Under the pieces are notes generated by a model that saw only the letters and a program-made list of their open reading frames with translations, was not told the DNA's origin and did no database searches. A DNA stretch of 64,000 bases. Source: Haliscomenobacter sp033763495 (lineage in GTDB: Bacteria > Bacteroidota > Bacteroidia > Chitinophagales > Saprospiraceae). The stretch is taken from the NCBI RefSeq assembly GCF_033763495.1, contig NZ_JANRKL010000228.1:1-64000 (forward strand), given 5' to 3'. Below, in pieces: positions 42,307 to 48,870 of the stretch (positions within the stretch are counted from its first letter, which is position 1; each line of letters starts with the position of its first letter). A program made the translations under genes and the position numbers.

Positions 42307-44709
42307 TTATTTCCGTTTTCCTACCGCCTCACTTAGCGTCTCCTTCACCTGGTTGTAATACTTCGCCATGTCCTGGGCCTGCTCCGGGTGATCAAACATA
42401 TACGCAATCAAAGGGTACCTATCCAGGTTGATGTTCGCCCGTTCTACCAGTGCTTTTTTCACATCTTGCAGCATCTCCTGGCGGTTGGAATAATTTTTAC
42501 CCTGAAAATAATTGTCCATTTGAGAAGGGTGGGTATTGGAAACCGTGAAGTCTGGTGCGGCTGGGCGATTTGCCAAAGTTGTTTCTCCTACTTCAAATAG
42601 GTGCGGCTGGTAATCAGGCTTCAGCTCCTGAATTGCCTTTTGCATTTGATTGATCACCATTTGCATTTCTTCGATGAGTTTCCCGGTGTCATTTTGGTTC
42701 AAACCCACGGCAGTGTTGATCAATTTGAAAAACTCGCTGCCGTCAGCGGCTTCCCAGGCGACACCGATAATGCGTTTGAAATCGCGGGCCTTCATCTTAT
42801 CGGGGGCTACAGCAATAGCCAAACCATCACCCTCGCCCGAAGGCAGCAAGTAATCGCCGATGTTTACCACACCTCGCGCTTTTACAGGTACTTGCCCCAT
42901 AAAGGCAATTTTTTCGGAGTTCTTTTCTCCTTCCTTCGTACTTGGCATATTTCCCAGCACAATTGGTGAGGCGGATACGACCATAAAACGCTCGGCTTGG
43001 CTGAATTTTTTGGACACTTTGCCTCCATTTACACCCACCACATCACCAATGCTCATGGTTTCGGCTGGGTCCACACGAGGTAGCCACTCGGCATAGTCAC
43101 CTGAGCCCGACTCAAAAGCCACGCCCAAACTCAAATCGGCATAAGTGGCCACCAAAGTCAAATTCGTAACATCAATCACCAAATCAAAAGCATCACTAAA
43201 GATGTCTTCGGGGTCGAGTACGCTGGCCAGGCTGGTCACTGTTTCTACTATCGAGCCAAAAACCACAACCGAGTTGGTGAGGATGTCCAGGGTATAGTTT
43301 GAAAAAATCTGAGACTTGAAATTGGTGGCGGCTTCAGGTCCAGCACCGATGGTAAAAAGCCCGGTTTGGGGATCACAGGCGATGGGTTCAAAAATGTTTT
43401 TATAAATGAAACTGGCTGGCCCACCCGTGGGATTTTCGATGAACTCCAGAAAGTTTCCAGGTAAGCGGGTGAAGGGATTGTCGAGATTTAGGTTAGGCAA
43501 AGTGACAACCACGTCTACGCTAAAAGGATCAAAACTTGCATCGACATCTACTTTTGGCAACAGATTGATGACCAAATCTCCAAATTTATAACTAATACCT
43601 GGAGGTGGATCAGTAACCATTTTGGTGATCAGGCCAACCAAACCCGAAGGGTCGAGGTCTCCCGTATTCATGCCCTCAATGCGGCCAGTCATTGCTCCAT
43701 TTTTCCAGAAGGACACGTAATTGTTGCCACGGCCTGATTCCAGGTTGCTATTGGTTGTTGGGGTGACTTCGATGGCAATCCCCTGGGTACTGCCCTTTAC
43801 CAGCAGAGGATAACTCTCCTGCTTGCTTTGGCTTCCATCAGCACCACCGTTTACAATCAAACGGCCATTGGTCGTCAACGGGCCATTCACGGTGGCCGAT
43901 TCATTGACTTGAAGGATTTTGGTGGCGGTTTGATTGCCAATGCTCAGGTCTTTGGCAATGGAGCCATTGTTGCCCACACTTAAGTCTTTGCCCACTGTTC
44001 CGTTTTTACCTACAGTCAGATCATTTTTGGTATTGAGGTTAAAAAAACTACCATCCCCATCTACCGTAAGGTTGCCGTGGATAAACAGGTTACCTGGCAT
44101 ATCTATCCTCCCGTCCGCTAAAATGCGGAGTCTTTCCACATTGTTGGTTTTAAAAACCAGGTCTTCATCTACCGTTGTGCCAATAAAATGGCATTCATCG
44201 GACACCTTGTCATTGCCATTGACGGTCCAAAAGGGCATTCCGGCGGCCACCCGGCTACAGGAGCTTTTTTCATTGTTTTCATGAAAGTGCAAGGTTTCAG
44301 CCGACCCAGCGTGGTAGGCATAAGGCACTGCCAACAACTGGCTGGCTCCAATTACGCTAAACGCTTCTTTTTTGCTTTCAGACAGGGCCAGTTCCAGCCA
44401 AATGTTTTTTTCAGCCCAGGGAATAGTTTGAAAGGTTTTGCCTTTGCTCTCACCTTTTCCGATGACGAGGTTAAATAACCCGTTTTCGTTGGTCGTGACC
44501 TGGTGTATTTCTGAATAAACGGCACTGCCTGTTGGGCCATCGGATAAAAGATTTACCCGCAAAAAAACGGTCTTTTTGGCGAGCAATTTACCTGCAGCGT
44601 CGCGAGCAACGGCCTGGTAATTCATGCCTGGAAAAGAGCTGATTTGTTGGGCTTGAGCAAAGCCAATCCAAACGAATAAAAGAACATATAAGGCGAAAAA
44701 TTTTTGCAT
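42307..44709 (-). CDS. Long surface/adhesin-like protein with Bacteroidota N-terminal domain
   Basis: 800 residues. A signal peptide (LYVLLFVWIGFAQAQQ) is followed by a conserved module (residues 25-135: PGMNYQAVARDAAGKLL, VTTNENGLFNLVIGKG, IGASQLLAVPYAYHA) that I know from many Bacteroidota surface and tail-fibre-like proteins. Residues 200-270 are short repeats of a DLTVGKNGTVGKDLSVGNNG kind, suited to a beta-helix stalk. A unique middle region comes next, with hydrophobic stretches. The last 110 residues are helical (IEEMQMVINQMQKAIQELK). It is followed 34 bases earlier on the same strand by a T9SS-sorted protein gene, with which it probably forms an operon. Function unknown. Confidence 0.65.
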   Translation of the reverse strand: MQKFFALYVLLFVWIGFAQAQQISSFPGMNYQAVARDAAGKLLAKKTVFLRVNLLSDGPTGSAVYSEIHQVTTNENGLFNLVIGKGESKGKTFQTIPWAEKNIWLELALSESKKEAFSVIGASQLLAVPYAYHAGSAETLHFHENNEKSSCSRVAAGMPFWTVNGNDKVSDECHFIGTTVDEDLVFKTNNVERLRILADGRIDMPGNLFIHGNLTVDGDGSFFNLNTKNDLTVGKNGTVGKDLSVGNNGSIAKDLSIGNQTATKILQVNESATVNGPLTTNGRLIVNGGADGSQSKQESYPLLVKGSTQGIAIEVTPTTNSNLESGRGNNYVSFWKNGAMTGRIEGMNTGDLDPSGLVGLITKMVTDPPPGISYKFGDLVINLLPKVDVDASFDPFSVDVVVTLPNLNLDNPFTRLPGNFLEFIENPTGGPASFIYKNIFEPIACDPQTGLFTIGAGPEAATNFKSQIFSNYTLDILTNSVVVFGSIVETVTSLASVLDPEDIFSDAFDLVIDVTNLTLVATYADLSLGVAFESGSGDYAEWLPRVDPAETMSIGDVVGVNGGKVSKKFSQAERFMVVSASPIVLGNMPSTKEGEKNSEKIAFMGQVPVKARGVVNIGDYLLPSGEGDGLAIAVAPDKMKARDFKRIIGVAWEAADGSEFFKLINTAVGLNQNDTGKLIEEMQMVINQMQKAIQELKPDYQPHLFEVGETTLANRPAAPDFTVSNTHPSQMDNYFQGKNYSNRQEMLQDVKKALVERANINLDRYPLIAYMFDHPEQAQDMAKYYNQVKETLSEAVGKRK

Positions 44710-44743
44710 GACAATGAAGTTTAGGGTGTTAAAATTTCAGGGA

Positions 44744-45235
44744 TTATTGCTTAAGAATTTTAGCAGACTGCAACACTTTTCCCTTGGTATTCAGCACCAG
44801 AAGGTAATAGTGCCCGGCCGGGAAACGCTGTAAATCCAATTGCTCGTCGACCAATCCTCCCGTAAGACGATCGGGTAAAAGCAGGCGGCCAGTGGGATCG
44901 ATCAAGCGTAGCCAAACTTGTTCATTGGCCCGCAATTTGGCTTTGACGAACAAATCGGCACTTACCGGATTGGGGTAAATTTGAAAGCGTTGGTCGGATG
45001 TGGTCAGTGTCTGATCTGATTCAACGATTAGGTAAGGTTGGTGAAAGCCTTCGTTGATTTCGCCGCCGGGATGCTCAAAGTGGCTAACGGCTACCTCCCC
45101 TAATGTCCATTCCAAACGAATGGTCTTGCTGGCGTCGGTTTTACCTGCCGCCCCCAACACGGATCGCTCCAGGCTTTGTCCTCGGATATAAGGTGCCAAC
45201 AAGCAGGCGAGAAGGACTATAAGGATTTTTTTCAT
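44744..45235 (-). CDS. Small T9SS-sorted secreted protein
   Basis: 163 residues from the ATG at 45235 (signal KKILIVLLACLLAPYIRGQ). A short N-terminal region with LERSVLGAAGKTDASKTIRLEWTLGE is followed by a standard type IX sorting domain over the last 75 residues: FQIYPNPVSADLFVKAKL, WLRLIDPTGRLLLPD and FPAGHYYLLVLNTKGKVLQSAKILKQ. The mature part before the sorting domain is only about 60 residues. This kind of small leader-plus-CTD protein often precedes long surface proteins such as the 800-residue one that follows it. Confidence 0.8.
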   Translation of the reverse strand: MKKILIVLLACLLAPYIRGQSLERSVLGAAGKTDASKTIRLEWTLGEVAVSHFEHPGGEINEGFHQPYLIVESDQTLTTSDQRFQIYPNPVSADLFVKAKLRANEQVWLRLIDPTGRLLLPDRLTGGLVDEQLDLQRFPAGHYYLLVLNTKGKVLQSAKILKQ

Positions 45236-45605
45236 GACGTATGTTTTTTTGAAATAGATATACTTATCCACAAGCTCGCTGATGGAACTTTGAATGCTGA
45301 TACGGGCCGTCTTGTTTTGTTTTGAGTAATTTACAGAATCAGAGAAGGGAGGACAAAAAAGCGCTCTGAGTCAGCAATATACGTTTTTTTTAATGTCTGT
45401 GCATTTTTTTAACGCTTCTATTCAAAAGCAAACCTAAATTCATCGTGAATTTTTTAAAATAAATCTAAAGCATTTTATCAGCACAAAGGCTGGGCCATCC
45501 TGAATTGTTGAAATTTCAAATCCAAGATGACCCAGCTTCTGTTGTGCTCGTTTTGCCTTTATTCTTAGTTTGAACGATTGGAGTGATGCCTGTTTTTAGC
45601 TCGAT
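45236..45605. other. Intergenic region with hairpin, upstream of the T9SS gene
   Basis: 370 bases without a gene. The right part holds an inverted repeat: GCTGGGCCATC (45489-45499) pairs with GATGACCCAGC (45526-45536, one mismatch), and the outer ends are GCACAA (45481) and TTGTGC (45542). It is a likely terminator for the esterase gene (-). The left part (45290-45470) is AT-rich and should hold the promoter of the T9SS gene. Confidence 0.6.
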
Positions 45606-47216
45606 TTATTGCGCGGCCACCAGTTTGATCAGGTCTTGATCATGGTGGTAACGAATCTGGCACAAGTTGTCAAAAAATAGGGTAGCTCCCTTAGCTTCGG
45701 TATATTTTTCCCAGGCTGGAAGTCCGGCATGAGCAGGGTTGCCAGTGCGTGCAAAATTGATCCAGGATTGGCTCATTTTGGCTGCCAGGGCGTAGGCCTC
45801 TTTGGTGGCTCCGGTCATTTCCGCACAACGGGCAATGTTGTTGAACACAAAAGGCAATTCCATACAGTGCATGGCTTTGTACTTACCATCCATAACTGGC
45901 GACTGCCAGGTGAACAAGTACATGTAGACTGGGGCACCGCCTACCAAAGACGATTTGATATTGGCTTGATTCACGGCACCTGGGCGGAAGGTCATGTCAA
46001 CATCCAACAGATCTGAGGGCTTTTTATCGTTGGGATAAGCCTTTTTTACTGCTGCAACAAAGGAAGTAGTTTTGTCGCCTTGCTGTTTTTTGATGTATTC
46101 CATTACCTGCTCCTGGCTACCATTGCTCAGTCCGGCGCGGCCAGAGGCCATAAATTCGTTTTTCACCGTACCAATCAGCAAGGGAACGGTTTTGGACAAT
46201 TCCAGCGCCTCAGGCGACATGGGTTGGTAAGGCAACAAATCACCATCGATACTGGGCCCCCAGCTGAGACCAAAACCTGGAATTGTTTTGCCTTCTGCCC
46301 GCATGCGCTCAGTAATGTTCCGCAATGCCTGATTGCCGGCAGCGCTCAATTGCGCAAAAGGAATTTTTTGCAGGCTATCGGCCTGATTTGGTGCCAGTTT
46401 GAGCACTTTGAGCACTTCGGCAGTAATGGCCTGGGTTTCGGTTTTTCCCATCATATTTGAACGGAAAGCTCCACTCTGGTTGATGGCTTTGTGGAACAAA
46501 CCCTTTGCCGATGGCATGGCCATCAGGGTATTCACTTTGGCCCCGCCGCCGGATTGACCGAAGATGGTTACGTTGTTGGGATCACCGCCAAAGTTGGCGA
46601 TATTGGCTTTAACCCATTCCAGGGCCACCCGCATGTCGAGAATGCTCAGGTTGGCGGAGTGTTTGTACTTGTCTCCATAAGCCGAAAGATCCAAATAACC
46701 CAAAATGTTGAGGCGGTGGTTGATGGACACTACTACCACGTCGCCTTTTTTAGCCAGATTTTCGCCATCATAGGAAGGCAACTCCTGCGAAGAACCTGCG
46801 GTAAAGCCACCGCCGTGGATCCAAAACATCACCGGACGTTTTTTACCATCGCTGATGCTGGGCGTCCAAACGTTGATGCGCATACAATCTTCTCCTGGAA
46901 AACCCCAGCTGTGGTTGAACACAAATTCCGATTCGTCACCTGCTGCGGTTACATTGGTGGGCGTCAATAATGGTGCAACTGGCCCGTAAGTCATCGAGCT
47001 CCGCACTCCAGTCCAGGGTTTGGGCTTTTGTGGCGATTCAAAACGCTTGGCCTCGGCGTAGGGAATGCCCTTGTAGGTAAAAATCCCGTTGTTGATGTAG
47101 CCCCGTACTTTACCGGCGTCGGTGTTGGCAACTGCTACGTTTTCGCCCGTGATCTGCTGTGCAAAAGCAGCAATGGCAGCTCCCACTAAAAGGAAGCTCA
47201 ATCCTAGTTTTTTCAT
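45606..47216 (-). CDS. Type-B carboxylesterase/lipase
   Basis: 536 residues from the ATG at 47216 (signal MKKLGLSFLLVGAAIAAFAQ). An alpha/beta hydrolase of the cholinesterase-like family. The oxyanion hole is HGGGF (134-138) and the nucleophile S222 in IFGQSGGGAK, where the usual FGESAGG has Q in place of E. The catalytic His is probably in the MHCMELPFVF region near residue 432. The C-terminus (QSWINFARTGNPAHAGLPAW) is the standard family end. A secreted ester hydrolase, substrate unknown. It is divergent from a Nudix-type regulator, which probably controls it. Confidence 0.88.
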   Translation of the reverse strand: MKKLGLSFLLVGAAIAAFAQQITGENVAVANTDAGKVRGYINNGIFTYKGIPYAEAKRFESPQKPKPWTGVRSSMTYGPVAPLLTPTNVTAAGDESEFVFNHSWGFPGEDCMRINVWTPSISDGKKRPVMFWIHGGGFTAGSSQELPSYDGENLAKKGDVVVVSINHRLNILGYLDLSAYGDKYKHSANLSILDMRVALEWVKANIANFGGDPNNVTIFGQSGGGAKVNTLMAMPSAKGLFHKAINQSGAFRSNMMGKTETQAITAEVLKVLKLAPNQADSLQKIPFAQLSAAGNQALRNITERMRAEGKTIPGFGLSWGPSIDGDLLPYQPMSPEALELSKTVPLLIGTVKNEFMASGRAGLSNGSQEQVMEYIKKQQGDKTTSFVAAVKKAYPNDKKPSDLLDVDMTFRPGAVNQANIKSSLVGGAPVYMYLFTWQSPVMDGKYKAMHCMELPFVFNNIARCAEMTGATKEAYALAAKMSQSWINFARTGNPAHAGLPAWEKYTEAKGATLFFDNLCQIRYHHDQDLIKLVAAQ

Positions 47217-47262
47217 TGCGAATGGATGAAGGTTAAAGAAAGTGTTACGTTGTAAAATGGGC

Positions 47263-47321
47263 AAAAATCCTATTGTATCAATTTGTGACAATAATAGCGC
47301 TATTTTTGAAAAAATCCTATT
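47263..47321. promoter_or_regulatory. Operator-like repeats between esterase and Nudix regulator
   Basis: AAAAATCCTATT occurs twice (47263-47274 and 47310-47321), 47 bases apart, and flanks a perfect 12-bp palindrome AATAGCGCTATT at 47293-47304. All lie in the 125-base divergent gap. The pattern suits binding by the neighbouring winged-helix regulator; this link is inference. Confidence 0.5.
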
Positions 47322-47341
47322 ACTTTTGAGAAAAGGTTTGA

Positions 47342-48064
47342 ATGCCCATTATGCAGAAGACTTCTCCACCTACCGTTATTGATCATTTACCCCATCTTGC
47401 TTACGATTCGGTGATTTTTGGATTTTCCGGCACGCAGCTGAAAATCCTGATCATGGAATACCACAACACCAATATTTTTGCACTACCTGGAGGTTTTGTA
47501 CAAAAAAATGAACACCTGAATGATGCCGTGAGGCGTGGGCTGAAGGAGCGGACCGGGCTGGACAATATTCACCTGGAGCAGTTTTACACCTTTGGTGATG
47601 CCGATCGGAACAATGCGGAACCGATGCGGACCATTTTGATCAAAAACGGGCTTTCTCCCGAAAAATACCATTGGATGTTGGAGCGCTTCATTTCGGTGGC
47701 CTACTATGCCTTGATCAATTACAAGGACGTGGTGCCGCAGCCGGATGCCTTGTCTGACTCCTGCCGTTGGTATCCCGTCAACGCCTTGCCACCGCTGATG
47801 ATGGACCATACGCAGATTGTGGGAAAAGCCTTACAAACCCTGCGGGACAATCTGGATCGGAAATTGGCGAGGGGCAATCTGTTGCCACCTAAGTTTACCA
47901 TGAAGGAATTGCAACAAGCTTACGAAGCAATTTTAGGTACAAAACTGTTGCGCACCACTTTTCAGCGCCGCATGTTGAGCTTGAATTTGTTGGAACGGCA
48001 TGAAAAACAGTACTCGGGGGGGGCGCATAAGGCGCCGTATTTGTACAGTTTTATGAAACATTAG
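47342..48064 (+). CDS. Nudix-type transcriptional regulator (NrtR/AraR-like)
   Basis: 240 residues. A Nudix domain covers about 20-160 (LAYDSVIFGFSGTQLKILIMEY, FALPGGFVQKNEHLNDAVRRGLKERTGL). The Nudix box reads G-x5-E-x7-R-G-L-K-E-R and lacks the usual R-E-x2-E-E, so hydrolysis is unlikely and ligand sensing more likely. A winged helix covers about 165-240 (FTMKELQQAYEAILGTKLLRTTFQRRML). This is the NrtR/AraR plan, where ADP-ribose or a sugar controls DNA binding. The start is the ATG at 47342; an alternative is the ATG at 47351. Confidence 0.85.
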   Translation: MPIMQKTSPPTVIDHLPHLAYDSVIFGFSGTQLKILIMEYHNTNIFALPGGFVQKNEHLNDAVRRGLKERTGLDNIHLEQFYTFGDADRNNAEPMRTILIKNGLSPEKYHWMLERFISVAYYALINYKDVVPQPDALSDSCRWYPVNALPPLMMDHTQIVGKALQTLRDNLDRKLARGNLLPPKFTMKELQQAYEAILGTKLLRTTFQRRMLSLNLLERHEKQYSGGAHKAPYLYSFMKH

Positions 48065-48147
48065 TCATCCCCAATTTTAGCTGAAAAAAGCAATTGAAGA
48101 AGACCGTTTGTTTCTAATTGCTTTTTTCAGCTAAAATTGGGGATGAC
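48064..48147. terminator. Perfect 32-bp inverted repeat at a gene end
   Basis: Arms 48064-48095 and 48116-48147 are perfectly complementary over 32 bases with a 20-nt loop. The first arm begins inside the TAG stop codon of the Nudix regulator. It separates that gene from the co-directional Crp-type gene and is much longer than a usual intrinsic terminator. Confidence 0.8.
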
Positions 48148-48214
48148 GAATGTTTGTGTCCTCGGTGAAACTATGCTGCTTTTGCGTTAATTTTGAAAAA
48201 CAACCAAACTCCCT

Positions 48215-48793
48215 ATGCCCAACGAACTCGAAAAATACATTCAATCCTATTTCGGCTTCCCGCCTGAAAACCTCCAACAGGTCCTTCAATTTTTTAAACC
48301 CAAAACCTACCCCAAAGGAACTTATTTGTTGAAAGAAGGGCAATACGCAGACTCTTTAGGCTTTGTACAAAGCGGCATCATTCGAGAATATTTGATCGAC
48401 AACAAAGGCCGGGAGGTCACCAAGTGGATTTCCTCACCTGGTTATTTTTCGGTTGATTTGGCCAGTTTTTTATTCCAGCAGCCCGCCCGTTGGAATTTGC
48501 ATACCTTGAGTGAAGTAGACATGTTGGTGATTTCGAAAACAGATTACGCCAAAATTGACCAGGTGGTTCCTCGTTGGTCAACGCTGGAAAAATTGTTTAT
48601 CGCCCGCTGTTTTACCATGTTGGAAGAGAGGATTGTCACCCACCTTTCGCTATCAAGCGAGGAGCGTTACCACTTGTTTTTTAGTCAAAATCCGGAGTTG
48701 TTCAATCAGGTGCCGCTGCAATATTTGGCGTCCATGTTGGGCATGACGCCGGAGACGTTTAGTCGGATTCGGAAGCGGCAGTTGGAAAGGTGA
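48215..48793 (+). CDS. Crp/Fnr-family transcriptional regulator
   Basis: 192 residues. The N-terminal cyclic-nucleotide-binding-like beta barrel covers about 25-115 (PKGTYLLKEGQYADSLGFVQSGIIREY, split over two strands), then a dimer helix and a C-terminal HTH (YLASMLGMTPETFSRIRKRQ). The phosphate-binding arginine of cAMP-binding Crp (E-x9-R-S) is not obvious, as in most Bacteroidota members, so the ligand is unknown. A perfect -7 box TAATTTTG lies at 48188-48195, 19 bases before the start; the -33 part is weak. Confidence 0.88.
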   Translation: MPNELEKYIQSYFGFPPENLQQVLQFFKPKTYPKGTYLLKEGQYADSLGFVQSGIIREYLIDNKGREVTKWISSPGYFSVDLASFLFQQPARWNLHTLSEVDMLVISKTDYAKIDQVVPRWSTLEKLFIARCFTMLEERIVTHLSLSSEERYHLFFSQNPELFNQVPLQYLASMLGMTPETFSRIRKRQLER

Positions 48794-48870
48794 GGTATTG
48801 ACTACATTGACTCTATTTTTTCACAAAGGACACAAATATGCCGCCTTGGAATTACTGTAAGATAGCGCTC

